NCBI GenBank assembly: GCA_905480255.1
Contig: CAJQPR010000036.1
Coordinates: forward strand, 1-64,000
Length of the DNA stretch: 64,000 bases
From: an uncultured Woeseiaceae bacterium
GTDB taxonomy: Bacteria; Pseudomonadota; Gammaproteobacteria; Steroidobacterales; Woeseiaceae
Direction: 5' to 3'
The first letter of the stretch is position 1; every line of letters begins with the position of its first letter. The notes beneath the pieces are model-generated. The model ran no database searches, was not told the origin of the DNA, and saw only the letters and a program-made list of their open reading frames with translations. This document shows, in pieces, positions 8,663 through 18,339 of the stretch. The translations under genes were made by a program, and so were the position numbers.

Positions 8663-9955
8663 CTAGAATTGGTCGGCGTAGGTCGCTTCATCGGTCTGAT
8701 CGACGAGTTCCCCATCGTCATTGGCGGGTAAAGGCGGGAGGTCACTTTGCGGTTTCCGGGATTTCTGGCTGTTGCCATTTCTGTCCAGGCGCTTGAACTC
8801 GGCCAGCTGCTTTTCGTAGCAACGAACGAACTCTTCACTGAACTGGTGGGGAAATCTGCCTGAGCCAGGCTGAGTCATGATCGGATAGAGATCACAATAC
8901 AGCTGCCAGTACTTTAGCTGATTCATTTTCTTGAATATCGGTTTTCCATCCAGCGTCTTGTCAAAATTCTGCTGTAGTTCATCCGGGTCAAAGCGGTCTG
9001 CAAATTCCTGGTAGGCACCGATCATGGCCTCAAGAACGGCGTCATGATGAAATTTCAGATCGCGGCAAACTTCGCGAACGGCGTCAACCGGACAGAGATA
9101 TTCACCTTCCTTTCCGACCAGTAACTGCATCATTGAGTCGCGCGTGTTTTCGGCGAGCTTCAGGGGATTGTTGTGGCGCGGCAGAACTGTGGTCTGGTCG
9201 AGGCGGAACATGCTTTTCAGGGAGGTCCGGCTCGCAAGCAGGTCTGAAGTACCGTCGACAAATTCCTTCAAAACCCTGCCGGCGTTTTCCATGACTTCGA
9301 GCGGGTCGGTTGAAGGGTGTATCTCGGCCCTGCTGATGTCGAGTCCTTTCATGAAAGAGTCGAGCAGGTGTGCTGCGTCGATCATCTTCTGTTCTTCCTT
9401 GCTCGGACCCGCTTCAAACGGATTCGGCTGGTCATTCACCTGTTCATTCTGTGGGGCGTCATCTTCCTTGACTGTTTCTCCGAACAAAGCAGCCTGAAAC
9501 GCGTCACCGCCCGTAATTTCCTCTTCATCGAGCATCTGGATGCCGCTCTTGAGAGACGCCTCATCCACGAGTTGCTCAATGTGATCGGGAACCACAGTCA
9601 TCGGTAAGGGAGGCGGCATTTCAAGATCCTGACCTTCGTCAAGCGTCACCTCAAATTCGAAATCACCCATGCGGAGTCTGTCGCCGTGAAACAGGCGTCG
9701 CGGATTACCCTGCCCGAGTGGCTCTTCATCCTCGTTCAGGTAGACACCGTTGGTGCTGACATCCGCAAGATAGTAGGCGCCGCTCTGGAAATCGATCGTT
9801 GCATGCTTGCCGGATATGAATCTGTCCGGATCGGGCAATATCCAGTCATTTTCCAGGGAGCGTCCGATTGTGCCGCCATCCTCGCGAAATACACGGACAT
9901 GGTCGTCTGCGACGATTTCCTTGTGTTCACTTACGATTTCAAGTTGCAGCGGCAT
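8663..9955 (-). CDS. TagH-like FHA-domain protein (type VI secretion-associated family), orphan
   Basis: The 430-residue protein begins with a forkhead-associated domain (about residues 15-100) showing the phosphothreonine-binding signature GRS, SGKH and STNGVYLN. A long acidic, low-complexity linker follows (about 110-190). The C-terminal region from about residue 200, with CPVDAVREV and FRDP-like helices, resembles the TagH domain found in type VI secretion FHA proteins. In T6SS clusters TagH is a substrate or reader of the PpkA Ser/Thr kinase. No other T6SS gene is present in the window, so this is an orphan copy or has another role. It is convergent with acs and divergent from the DUF1820 gene. 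The FHA call is firm; the TagH assignment is likely. Confidence 0.78.
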   Translation of the reverse strand: MPLQLEIVSEHKEIVADDHVRVFREDGGTIGRSLENDWILPDPDRFISGKHATIDFQSGAYYLADVSTNGVYLNEDEEPLGQGNPRRLFHGDRLRMGDFEFEVTLDEGQDLEMPPPLPMTVVPDHIEQLVDEASLKSGIQMLDEEEITGGDAFQAALFGETVKEDDAPQNEQVNDQPNPFEAGPSKEEQKMIDAAHLLDSFMKGLDISRAEIHPSTDPLEVMENAGRVLKEFVDGTSDLLASRTSLKSMFRLDQTTVLPRHNNPLKLAENTRDSMMQLLVGKEGEYLCPVDAVREVCRDLKFHHDAVLEAMIGAYQEFADRFDPDELQQNFDKTLDGKPIFKKMNQLKYWQLYCDLYPIMTQPGSGRFPHQFSEEFVRCYEKQLAEFKRLDRNGNSQKSRKPQSDLPPLPANDDGELVDQTDEATYADQF

Positions 9956-10219
9956 TTCTACTCTCAGAATCTGGTCTCACCGGCATAGTTAACGTATTAC
10001 CGGTCGTAGCGACTGATATTGCCGCCTGTAACACTCTTGCCGCTGCCTATTAGTTCACATAAATCAATTTGCGGCGCTTGAGATGCTGTCTGGTAAATGC
10101 GCGATATAGACCATATACAGGAATATTGGAGAACCGGGTTCACGGGCGGTTTCCAGCGACAATTTTGGGTACACTGGCCGCCCGCTAGCATGCAGCAGCG
10201 GACAACGCAGGCATAAACC

Positions 10220-10555
10220 ATGACAGACGAGAAACTCTACAAAGTCATATTCATGAACCAGGGCGAGATTTACGAAATCTACGCTCGCGGTGTCGGTCAT
10301 GGTTCGCTGTTCGGGTTCGTAGAAATCGAGGAACTGGTTTTTGGCGAACGGACCACAGTGGTAGTGGATCCGTCAGAAGAAAAGATCAAGTCGGAATTCA
10401 ATGGTGTCCGTCGTACCTACCTGCCGATGCATTCGGTAGTGCGAATCGACGAAGTCGACAAGCAAGGCACTAGCAAGATATCGAAAGTTGAAGGCGGTAA
10501 CGTCGCGCAGTTTCCGATGCCCGTTTACACGCCCGGCGAAGGCAACAAGAAGTAA
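10220..10555 (+). CDS. DUF1820 family protein
   Basis: This 111-residue protein matches the conserved gammaproteobacterial DUF1820 family: YKVIFMNQGEIYEIYAR at the N-terminus, LFGFVEIEEL and an invariant-looking RRTYLPMHSVVRIDEV block. No catalytic motif, signal peptide or membrane segment is visible. The role is unknown; a compact beta-rich cytosolic protein is expected. CAGG lies seven bases before the ATG. It stands 94 bp upstream of purL on the same strand and could be cotranscribed with it. The 264-bp gap upstream separates it from the divergent FHA gene and should contain both promoters. TACACT around 10175 is a possible -10, without a good -35. Confidence 0.85.
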   Translation: MTDEKLYKVIFMNQGEIYEIYARGVGHGSLFGFVEIEELVFGERTTVVVDPSEEKIKSEFNGVRRTYLPMHSVVRIDEVDKQGTSKISKVEGGNVAQFPMPVYTPGEGNKK

Positions 10556-10648
10556 ACTGAGACCTGCATTTCTGCTGGTCGCCGTACCAGACGTCCGGTA
10601 TCATCGCGGTCACCTGAAACGCCTCATCTTTCCAAACCAGGGAAAAGC

Positions 10649-13600
10649 TTGTCCACAACAGCGACTGACCTGCCGGCAGACTCGACCACCACGATTCTGG
10701 AATTGCCGGGTCAATCCGCGTTGTCGGCGTTCCGCCTCACGAAATTACTCGATGATCTGCAAAAGATTGATGACCGGGTAAGCGGGCTATGTGCCCGATT
10801 CTCCTATTTCGTTCATCTCGATGGACCGTTGCCTGAAAAAGAGCGCGGACGTCTTGACGCGCTGTTGTTATCCGGCGAACCGGTCGTTGACTTCCCTGCC
10901 GATGCCCGGTTGATCTACACGGCACCCAGGCCCGGTACGATTTCACCCTGGTCAAGCAAGGCTACGGACATTGCACAGGCCTGCCACCTTGAACAGGTGC
11001 AAAGGATCGAGCGCGGAGTCTGCTACGGCCTCGATTTCACGTGCAAACCGGAAGATCCGGAGCTCATGCGCCTGGGCACTTTGCTTTTCGATCGGATGAC
11101 CGAGTTCCAGTTTGCGAGTGGCGGGCAGGCAAGCGTTCTGTTTGAAGAACACGCGCCGATGCCGCTCGAAGTCATTCCATTGCTCGCAGACGGATCTGTG
11201 GCGCTGAAAAAGGCGAACCGTGACCTGGGACTGGCGTTGTCGGACGATGAAATCGATTACCTGGAGCGGAACTACCGCGACATCGGGCGGGATCCAACGG
11301 ACGCAGAACTGATGATGTTTGCACAGGCGAACTCCGAGCACTGCCGGCACAAGATATTCAACGCGGACTGGATAATCGACGGCGAACGGCAGTCTGAAAA
11401 GTTGTTCGGCATGATTCGCAGCACCACTGAAGCCAGCCCCGATGGCGTCATTTCTGCTTATTCTGACAATGCTGCGGTCATGAAGGGTTGGCAGGGTGAG
11501 CGGTTAATGCCACGGTCAGGAGACCGCCAGTTCGATTACTCGGACGAAGCAATCCAGATCCTGATGAAGGTTGAAACGCACAACCATCCAACGGCAATTT
11601 CACCGTTTCCCGGTGCTGCCACCGGTTCAGGTGGGGAGATCAGGGATGAAGGTGCGACCGGGCTCGGTGCGAAACCCAAAGCGGGACTAACCGGCTTTTC
11701 CGTTTCACATCTGCGAATACCCGGCATGGAGCAACCGTGGGAGAGTGATTTCCCGCACCCGGACCGCATGGCTACGCCATTACAGATCATGCTTGAAGGG
11801 CCTATCGGCGGCGCGGCTTTCAATAACGAATTCGGCAGGCCGAATTTACTCGGCTATTTCAGGAGTTACGAAGCCCGAATGCCGGGATTGCCGGACAACG
11901 AAATTCGCGGATACCACAAACCGATCATGATTGCGGGTGGCGTCGGCAACGTACGTGATCAACACGCATTAAAAATTGACGTTCCGGTAGGCGCCGACAT
12001 CATCGTCCTGGGCGGGCCGGCGATGTTGATTGGACTTGGAGGTGGCGCCGCATCCAGCCTGGCAAGCGGAACGAGCAGTGAAGACCTTGATTTCGCCTCC
12101 GTACAACGTGGCAATCCGGAAATGGAACGCCGGGCACAGGAGGTCATCGACCGTTGTTGGGCAATGGGGGACGACAATCCAATCCTCCTGATCCACGACG
12201 TCGGTGCTGGCGGACTATCCAATGCTGTACCCGAAGCGGTTGATCACAGCAAGCACGGTGCCGAGATCGAACTCAGGAGTGTGCCCAACGCAGAACGCGG
12301 AATGTCTCCTATGGGAATCTGGTGCAACGAAGCGCAGGAACGCTATGTGCTGATCGTTGCCCGTGAGCGCGCGGAGGAATTCGCACAGATCTGCGAGCGA
12401 GAAAACTGTCCACACGCCGTTATCGGTCAGCTAACGGAAGAGGAGCAACTCGTTGTTCACGATAACGAATTCGAAAATCTTGTTGTCGACATGCCGATGG
12501 GTATGTTGCTGGGCAAACCACCAAAAATGACACGCGATGTCGCGCGCGTGGCACGACCGTCAACTGAACTTGATTTCGACAGCATCGAACTCGAAGACGC
12601 AATATTTCGCGTGCTTCAGTTCCCCGCGGTCGCTGACAAAACATTCCTGATTCATATTGGCGATCGAACAGTCGGCGGCTTGTGTGTTCGTGACCAGTTT
12701 GTTGGGCCGTGGCAGGTGCCGGTAAGCGACGTCGCGATCACCGCGAGTGGTTACGAATCCACGACGGGCGAAGCAATGTCGATGGGTGAACGAACGCCAC
12801 TGGCATCTCTTAATGCGCCGGCCTCGGGGCGCATGGCTGTAGGTGAAGCGGTCACTAATATCGCGGCCGCAGCAATCGACGACATTGGCGAAATCAAGTT
12901 GTCTGCAAACTGGATGGCAGCAGCCGGCCATCCCGGCGAGGACGCCAACCTGTTCGACACGGTCAAAGCAGTCGGCCTGGAGCTTTGTCGTGATCTTGGG
13001 ATCGCGATTCCGGTCGGCAAGGATTCGCTGTCAATGCGCGCGCGATGGGAGGATGAAAACGGCGAGCACCAGGTAGTTGCGCCAGTGTCGCTCATCGTCA
13101 CGGCATTCGCCCCGGTTTCTAATATCCGGCGTCACCTGACGCCACAATTGCAGAAAATTGATGAGGCGAGCCACCTGCTGTTGCTCGACCTCGGTGAAGG
13201 GGCCAATCGTCTCGGGGGTTCCTGTCTTGCCCAGGTGTTTGACCAGCCGGGCGGAATCACGCCAGACCTCGATTTTCCTGACCGATTGAAATGTTTTTTC
13301 AATTCAATTCAATTACTTAGCAGAGAACAACTAATTCTCGCATATCACGATCGCTCGGATGGCGGGTTGCTGGCAACGATTGCCGAAATGATGTTTGCCG
13401 GTCGTCTTGGCGCCTCACTGCAATTGCCTGGGTCAGAGCACGATGTCCTGGCACAGCTTTTTAGTGAGGAACTCGGCGGCGTCATCCAGGTGGCGGCAAG
13501 CAAGCTTGCAGAGGCACACGAAGTGCTCGAATCCTGTGGTGCAAGTTGGGTCGATATTGGCATGGTTGAGCCGGATGACCAGTTGACGATCTACAACGAC

Positions 13601-14566
13601 GACGAAGTCATCTTGCGTCTTGACCGAACGCGCATGCAGAGATCATGGTCAGAAACGACCTACCGCCTGCAGGCATTGCGAGACAATCCCGAAACTGCAC
13701 TCGAAGAATTCGATCGAATCCTGGACGCAGACGATCCGGGCCTGAGCGTGCAATTAACGTTTGATCCTGACGAAGACATCGCGGCGCCATTTATTGGTGG
13801 AAACCATCCAAGAGTGGCGGTTTTGCGCGAACAGGGAGTGAACAGCCAGTACGAAATGGCGGCAGCTTTCATACGTGCCGGATTCGATGCAGTGGATGTG
13901 CACATGAGCGACCTGGTTTCGGGCCGTGACAGCCTGGCTGCGTACCAGGGCATCGTGGCCTGTGGCGGGTTTTCATTCGGCGATGTACTCGGCGCGGGTG
14001 GTGGATGGGCCAAATCGATTCTTTTCCAGTCGAGATTGCGCGACGAATTTCGGGCATTCTTCGAGCGCCCGGACACAATTTCACTCGGTGTCTGCAATGG
14101 TTGCCAGATGTTTTCACAACTACAGGAATTGATTCCGGGTGCAGAAAACTGGCCACGATTTTTGCGCAACAAGTCGGAACAATTCGAGGCCCGCGTCAAT
14201 CTCGTTGAGGTGAACGATAGCCCGTCGGTTTTTCTGTCTGCAATGGCCGGATCGATCATTCCGATCGCAACCTCGCATGGTGAAGGTCGGGTATTTTTCG
14301 ACAACGCCAAATCTTCCGGCAAGGCCCAGGTGGCACTTCGCTATGTCGATAGCTACGGCAAGATTGCCAGCCGGTATCCGGCTAACCCGAATGGATCACC
14401 GGGCGGAATTTGTGGCCTGTCGAGTGATGATGGTCGAGCAACAATCATGATGCCCCATCCCGAACGCGTTTCACGAACGACGCAAAACTCCTGGCACCCG
14501 GATTCATGGGGTGACGACGGACCGTGGTTGCGCATGTTCAGAAACGCAAGAGTTGCCGTTTCCTGA
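10649..14566 (+). CDS. purL: Phosphoribosylformylglycinamidine synthase (large, single-chain type)
   Basis: The enzyme performs the fourth step of de novo purine synthesis, converting FGAR, ATP and glutamine to FGAM. At 1305 residues it is the large gammaproteobacterial/eukaryotic form with fused glutaminase. The N-terminal SALSAFRLTKLL block, the NSEHCRHK motif, KVETHNHPTAISPFPGA and the second AIR-synthase-like half are all present. The C-terminal glutaminase carries the nucleophile cysteine in LGVCNGCQMF (C1149) and the PHPERVSR motif. The start is TTG 10649 behind CAGGGAAAAGC; it gives the expected N-terminus and no ATG is available close by. The gene is intact. A PurR-like box was not seen upstream. 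Confidence 0.96.
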   Translation: MSTTATDLPADSTTTILELPGQSALSAFRLTKLLDDLQKIDDRVSGLCARFSYFVHLDGPLPEKERGRLDALLLSGEPVVDFPADARLIYTAPRPGTISPWSSKATDIAQACHLEQVQRIERGVCYGLDFTCKPEDPELMRLGTLLFDRMTEFQFASGGQASVLFEEHAPMPLEVIPLLADGSVALKKANRDLGLALSDDEIDYLERNYRDIGRDPTDAELMMFAQANSEHCRHKIFNADWIIDGERQSEKLFGMIRSTTEASPDGVISAYSDNAAVMKGWQGERLMPRSGDRQFDYSDEAIQILMKVETHNHPTAISPFPGAATGSGGEIRDEGATGLGAKPKAGLTGFSVSHLRIPGMEQPWESDFPHPDRMATPLQIMLEGPIGGAAFNNEFGRPNLLGYFRSYEARMPGLPDNEIRGYHKPIMIAGGVGNVRDQHALKIDVPVGADIIVLGGPAMLIGLGGGAASSLASGTSSEDLDFASVQRGNPEMERRAQEVIDRCWAMGDDNPILLIHDVGAGGLSNAVPEAVDHSKHGAEIELRSVPNAERGMSPMGIWCNEAQERYVLIVARERAEEFAQICERENCPHAVIGQLTEEEQLVVHDNEFENLVVDMPMGMLLGKPPKMTRDVARVARPSTELDFDSIELEDAIFRVLQFPAVADKTFLIHIGDRTVGGLCVRDQFVGPWQVPVSDVAITASGYESTTGEAMSMGERTPLASLNAPASGRMAVGEAVTNIAAAAIDDIGEIKLSANWMAAAGHPGEDANLFDTVKAVGLELCRDLGIAIPVGKDSLSMRARWEDENGEHQVVAPVSLIVTAFAPVSNIRRHLTPQLQKIDEASHLLLLDLGEGANRLGGSCLAQVFDQPGGITPDLDFPDRLKCFFNSIQLLSREQLILAYHDRSDGGLLATIAEMMFAGRLGASLQLPGSEHDVLAQLFSEELGGVIQVAASKLAEAHEVLESCGASWVDIGMVEPDDQLTIYNDDEVILRLDRTRMQRSWSETTYRLQALRDNPETALEEFDRILDADDPGLSVQLTFDPDEDIAAPFIGGNHPRVAVLREQGVNSQYEMAAAFIRAGFDAVDVHMSDLVSGRDSLAAYQGIVACGGFSFGDVLGAGGGWAKSILFQSRLRDEFRAFFERPDTISLGVCNGCQMFSQLQELIPGAENWPRFLRNKSEQFEARVNLVEVNDSPSVFLSAMAGSIIPIATSHGEGRVFFDNAKSSGKAQVALRYVDSYGKIASRYPANPNGSPGGICGLSSDDGRATIMMPHPERVSRTTQNSWHPDSWGDDGPWLRMFRNARVAVS

Positions 14567-14570
14567 TTCG

Positions 14571-15920
14571 GTGACCGATCTCGATAAAAAACTGGTGCGT
14601 GGACTCGGTCGCCTCGAGGCCACGACGCTGGTTGCGGGCGGTATCATCGGTACGTCTATTTTTCTGATCACGAGCGAAATTGCGGCGACGGTGGGCAGTC
14701 CGCTACTTGTGCTCGTCACCTGGCTGGTTGCAGGTCTTCTTGCCGGAGCCGCAGCATTGTGTTTTGCAGAACTCTCCGCTGCAATGCCCAGGACCGGCGG
14801 CACCTATGTTTTTCTCAGGCGTGCATACGGCTCCGACCTGGTCTCATTCAGTTTCGCGTGGATGATGTGTTTTGCGTACGGAACAGGAGCGATCGCAGTT
14901 GTTGCGATCATGGCTGCAACCTTTCTCATGCCAGTGCTGCAGGCTGCGGGCATCCTTGAAGGTGATCGGATTGCAATAACGGCAGTAATTCTGATTGCCG
15001 TTCTCACCGTACTGAATTCCCGGGGTGTTCGTCAGGGCGGCCTTACACAAAATGCCATCACATTCATGAAGATCGGGCTTATCGCTGCGCTGATGTCGGT
15101 GCCGGTATTGCTCGGTGATGTTCAGTTCGGTCGTTTGAGCGCACCGGTTCCCGACCCTCAGGGTCCGGTCGACAGTTTCCGGAATGTTGGCACAGCACTC
15201 GTAGTCTGCCTGTTTTCGTATAACGGCGCGTACTTCGTGACTCACGTTGCAGAAGAAATCAGAGATCCGCAAAGAAACATACCGAAAGCAATTATCGGCG
15301 GCTTCCTGGTAGTTCTTGCGGTCTACCTGTCGATCAACGCAATCTATGTCACGGTCATGCCGTTCGAGGAAATTGTTGCGTCGGAACGAATCGCGTCAGA
15401 CCTGATGGGCAGGTTGCTTGGACCATCCGGGTCCCTGGCAACGTCTATGGTTGTTTTTTGTTCGGCGATTGGTGTTTTGAACGCGCAACTGCTGAACTAT
15501 CCGAGAATTCCGTTTGCACTTGCAGTGGACGGACTGTTTTTTTCAAAGGTCGCGGCAATCAACCCGAAGAGCAAGGCCCCGGCCGTTGCCATCATACTTG
15601 TCGGTCTACTATCTTCGCTCTTTGCGCTGACAGGAAGCTACGCCCTCATTCTGAGTTACGTGGCGTTCGTTATTCACTTCTTTATCTGCCTCGCCGTATT
15701 GGCGGTTATTGTTTTGCGGATTCGCGAACCTGATTTGCCACGACCTTATAAAGTGTGGGGGTATCCGTTCACACCGGCCGTGTTTCTCCTGGTTTCAGTT
15801 TTCTACCTGGGCAATCTCATTGTGACCAGGCCGTTCCAGGTGCTGGTGGGTGTTGGGATCGTATTGTCAGGACTGCCGTTCTACTGGTATTGGCAAAAAA
15901 GACCTGCCAACTCCGTATAA
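14571..15920 (+). CDS. APC-superfamily amino acid permease
   Basis: This inner-membrane permease has about 12 hydrophobic helices and the opening motif GLGRLEATTLVAGGIIGTSIF that marks APC-superfamily transporters (the GGIIGTSIF part binds substrate backbone). A later conserved motif is SYNGAYFVTHVAEEIRDPQRNIPKAI, shortened here as AEEIRDPQRN. The arrangement fits the LAT/APA-like branch moving amino acids or polyamines. The start is uncertain: GTG 14571 lies four bases after the purL stop and removes a non-conserved leader, whereas the ORF-track GTG 14511 would overlap purL by 56 bases. Neither has a good ribosome-binding site, so expression may depend on coupling to purL. The substrate is unknown. 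Confidence 0.8.
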   Translation: MTDLDKKLVRGLGRLEATTLVAGGIIGTSIFLITSEIAATVGSPLLVLVTWLVAGLLAGAAALCFAELSAAMPRTGGTYVFLRRAYGSDLVSFSFAWMMCFAYGTGAIAVVAIMAATFLMPVLQAAGILEGDRIAITAVILIAVLTVLNSRGVRQGGLTQNAITFMKIGLIAALMSVPVLLGDVQFGRLSAPVPDPQGPVDSFRNVGTALVVCLFSYNGAYFVTHVAEEIRDPQRNIPKAIIGGFLVVLAVYLSINAIYVTVMPFEEIVASERIASDLMGRLLGPSGSLATSMVVFCSAIGVLNAQLLNYPRIPFALAVDGLFFSKVAAINPKSKAPAVAIILVGLLSSLFALTGSYALILSYVAFVIHFFICLAVLAVIVLRIREPDLPRPYKVWGYPFTPAVFLLVSVFYLGNLIVTRPFQVLVGVGIVLSGLPFYWYWQKRPANSV

Positions 15921-15946
15921 TTTGTGAAAATCAAGAGCAGGTGTGA

Positions 15947-16123
15947 TTGCTGGGACTGTTCGAATTCCTGATGAATTTGTTGTCGATCATCGTTGGCCTT
16001 GGGCTGGCGGAATTACTGAGATGCAGGAAGAAAAATGAATACGAAATCTTCAAGTTACATAGTGTCAGTCGCAGGGCTTATTGTCTGTTTAATGGCCGGT
16101 TGTTCGCAGGTGGACAAAGCTGA
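15947..16123 (+). pseudogene. Short membrane ORF, likely N-terminal remnant of a larger membrane protein
   Basis: This is an unlisted 58-codon frame from TTG 15947 (with AGAGCAGG upstream) that runs out of frame into the start of the lipoprotein gene. The first 30 residues read as a clean membrane anchor (LFEFLMNLLSIIVGLGLAEL). They resemble the N-terminus of a common roughly 200-residue bacterial membrane family of unknown function that starts with a helix of 'SIIxGLGxxELL' type. The rest of the frame is the shifted lipoprotein sequence and looks random. A broken remnant is the simplest reading; a genuine short membrane peptide is possible. Confidence 0.35.
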
Positions 16124-17777
16124 GCCTTCGAGCGCCTCCTTTGCCGTCTCGTTTACCGCGAATGCCGCGGATGAAATGCTCGACGGACGCATTATCCTGA
16201 TCCTCTCAAAAAGTGACGACGAAGAGCCGAGATTCCAGGTAAGGCCTGGAGTTCGCGCTGTGCAGATCTTTGGCGTTAACGTCGAGGCGATGCAGCCCGG
16301 GCAGGAAGTCGTTGTTGATGATTCGGTATTTGGCTATCCACAGGACAGCCTCGCCGACGTGCCGGATGGCGAATACTTTGTGCAGGCACTGCTGCATAAA
16401 TACGACACCTTCAATCTCGGCAATGGAAAAACCGTCAAACTCCCCATGGACCAGGGTGAGGGTCAGCAGTGGGCAGAGTCGCCGGGAAATATCTACAGCG
16501 AACCACGAATGGTCCGGGTGAGCTCCGGGACCGGTCCGAGCCGGATCGTGATGGACAGGGTAATTGAGCCGATCGTCCCGCCTGAGGATACGGAATTTAT
16601 CAAACACGTCAGGATAAGAAGCGAAATGCTGAGCGAGTTCTGGGGAAGGGATATGTATCTCGGTGCGCACGTGCTGTTGCCTTCCGGATTTGATGAACAC
16701 CCCGAAGCAGAATATCCGCTGGCCGTTTTTCACGGCCATTTTCCGGCCGATTTTTCCGGATTCCGGGCAGAACCTCCCGATGCAGAACTGGAATGCCAGC
16801 AGAGTGGTGATGTCGTTTGCTACAACCGCATCAGGCAGGAAGAAGCCTACGATTTCTATCAAAAGTGGGTTGGACCGGACTTCCCGAGAATGCTGATTAT
16901 CCAGATTCAGCACGCGAATCCGTACTATGACGACAGCTACGCGGTGAACTCAGCGAACCTTGGGCCCTATGGTGATGCGATTACCTACGAGTTAATTCCG
17001 TATATCGAAGAGCAATTCCGGGGCATCGGTGAAGGGTGGGCTCGATTCCTCTACGGAGGTTCGACCGGTGGCTGGGAAGCTTTCGGAGTCCAGGTCAAAT
17101 ACCCCGATGAATTCAACGGCACTTTCGCGGCATGCCCGGACTCACTCGATTTTCGACACTATTCGGCAGTCAATATTTACGATGACGAAAATGCCTATCG
17201 TATGAAGGGCGATTTCACGACGGTTGAACGACCTGCCTACCGGGACTACCTCGGCAATATCTCCGTGACGATGGAAGACGAGAATCACATGGAACTCGTG
17301 ATTGGAGACAAGGGCAGATCAGGCGGGCAATGGGATATCTGGGAAGCGATCTACTCGCCGATGGGTGAAGATGGATACCCGATGCGTATCTGGGACAAGA
17401 AGACCGGTGAGATCAATCGCGATGTCGCGGAACACTGGCGGGAAAATTACGACATGCGCCATATCCTGGAGCGTGACTGGGAAACGCTCGGACCGAAGCT
17501 CGAAGGCAAGCTTAACGTCATGGTTGGCGACATGGACAACTATCACCTGAATAACGCGGTCTATCTGCTTGAGGATTTTCTGGAGCGCACCACTGATCCC
17601 TACTACAACGGAACCGTTGACTATGGTGATCGGCAGGAGCACTGCTGGAATGGTGACCACGACAATCCAATGTACATTTCGCGCCTGCGATACAACACGA
17701 TGTATGTGCCGAAGATTCTCGAACGTTTACTGACAACGGCGCCTGAAGGTGCAGACCTCACCAGCTGGAGGTATTGA
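16035..17777 (+). CDS. Lipoprotein, alpha/beta-hydrolase (esterase-like)
   Basis: The 580-residue protein has a lipoprotein signal ending in LMAGC (cysteine about 23), so it should be anchored to a membrane facing the periplasm. The region from about residue 200 has features of the esterase-D/Fes-like alpha/beta-hydrolase group: a PLAVFHGH oxyanion-type strand and a nucleophile elbow YGGSTGGWEAF with S343. A histidine-rich C-terminus (HCWNGDHDNP) could hold the catalytic histidine. The N-terminal 180 residues form an all-beta domain of unknown role. Esterases of this type act on carbohydrate or siderophore esters; nothing here fixes the substrate. Good ribosome-binding purines (AGGAAGAAAA) precede the ATG. 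It is flanked by two short membrane ORFs. Confidence 0.7.
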   Translation: MNTKSSSYIVSVAGLIVCLMAGCSQVDKAEPSSASFAVSFTANAADEMLDGRIILILSKSDDEEPRFQVRPGVRAVQIFGVNVEAMQPGQEVVVDDSVFGYPQDSLADVPDGEYFVQALLHKYDTFNLGNGKTVKLPMDQGEGQQWAESPGNIYSEPRMVRVSSGTGPSRIVMDRVIEPIVPPEDTEFIKHVRIRSEMLSEFWGRDMYLGAHVLLPSGFDEHPEAEYPLAVFHGHFPADFSGFRAEPPDAELECQQSGDVVCYNRIRQEEAYDFYQKWVGPDFPRMLIIQIQHANPYYDDSYAVNSANLGPYGDAITYELIPYIEEQFRGIGEGWARFLYGGSTGGWEAFGVQVKYPDEFNGTFAACPDSLDFRHYSAVNIYDDENAYRMKGDFTTVERPAYRDYLGNISVTMEDENHMELVIGDKGRSGGQWDIWEAIYSPMGEDGYPMRIWDKKTGEINRDVAEHWRENYDMRHILERDWETLGPKLEGKLNVMVGDMDNYHLNNAVYLLEDFLERTTDPYYNGTVDYGDRQEHCWNGDHDNPMYISRLRYNTMYVPKILERLLTTAPEGADLTSWRY

Positions 17778-17782
17778 GCCCT

Positions 17783-17941
17783 TTGGACAAGCTGCAGAAA
17801 TGGGCACATTTCCCTGAAATTGCGGGTGCCGCAGCCGTCGTGGTTTCATTACTCTATGCCGGCTACTACACTGAATTTCAGAAACACACCCGAACGACCA
17901 TCGGTACTGGCAAGATTGATATAATCCCTGGACGGGATTAA
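17783..17941 (+). CDS. Small membrane ORF (52 residues), possibly truncated
   Basis: This frame is not in the ORF track. TTG 17783 follows GGAGG at about 11 bases and encodes 52 residues with one membrane helix (EIAGAAAVVVSLLYAGYYTE). The start, a short amphipathic stretch then 'EIxGAxAVVxSLLYxG', resembles the N-terminus of a widespread bacterial family of roughly 180-residue anchored proteins of unknown function. If so, the frame ends prematurely. It lies between the lipoprotein stop and the next small secreted protein. It could be a real small protein or a remnant. Confidence 0.35.
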   Translation: MDKLQKWAHFPEIAGAAAVVVSLLYAGYYTEFQKHTRTTIGTGKIDIIPGRD

Positions 17942-17952
17942 GGGGGCACACC

Positions 17953-18336
17953 ATGAAGAAGATACTAATCGTATTGGGAATGACGTTGTTTCCGCTCGCC
18001 TTGTTTGCGCAAGTTCCAGGCAAGTATCAATGTTCTATTGATGAACTGACGCGACGTATAGAGATACTTCATGAGCCTGGTGTGACGGTGCCCTGCGAAG
18101 TCCACTATTTCAAAGACACCGAAATGCCCGGAGAAGTGCAGGTTCTCTGGAGCGCCTCCACCGAAGAAGGTTATTGCGAAGCGAAAGCCGCGGAACTGGT
18201 CCAGAAGCTCGAGGACATGGGTTGGACTTGCTGGGTACCGAGTTCCGGTGCTGACGAAGCGGCAGACGACACAGGCGCATTGACGCCTGCAGAGGACATC
18301 GAAATTCCCGAGTCTGATACTCCGGAGATTAACTAA
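17953..18336 (+). CDS. Secreted protein of unknown function
   Basis: I do not recognise the family. The 127-residue product has a clear Sec signal peptide (MKKILIVLGMTLFPLALFAQ, cut after about residue 19) and a strong ribosome-binding site (AGGGGG). The mature part is small, acidic and has four cysteines (YQCS, VPCE, GYCEAK, WTCWV), which could form two disulfides in the periplasm. The C-terminal tail of about 30 residues is acidic and probably disordered. The protein ends 3 bases before the stop of the convergent DUF4145 gene. A small periplasmic protein is a safe description; nothing indicates its function. Confidence 0.6.
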   Translation: MKKILIVLGMTLFPLALFAQVPGKYQCSIDELTRRIEILHEPGVTVPCEVHYFKDTEMPGEVQVLWSASTEEGYCEAKAAELVQKLEDMGWTCWVPSSGADEAADDTGALTPAEDIEIPESDTPEIN

Positions 18337-18339
18337 CAG

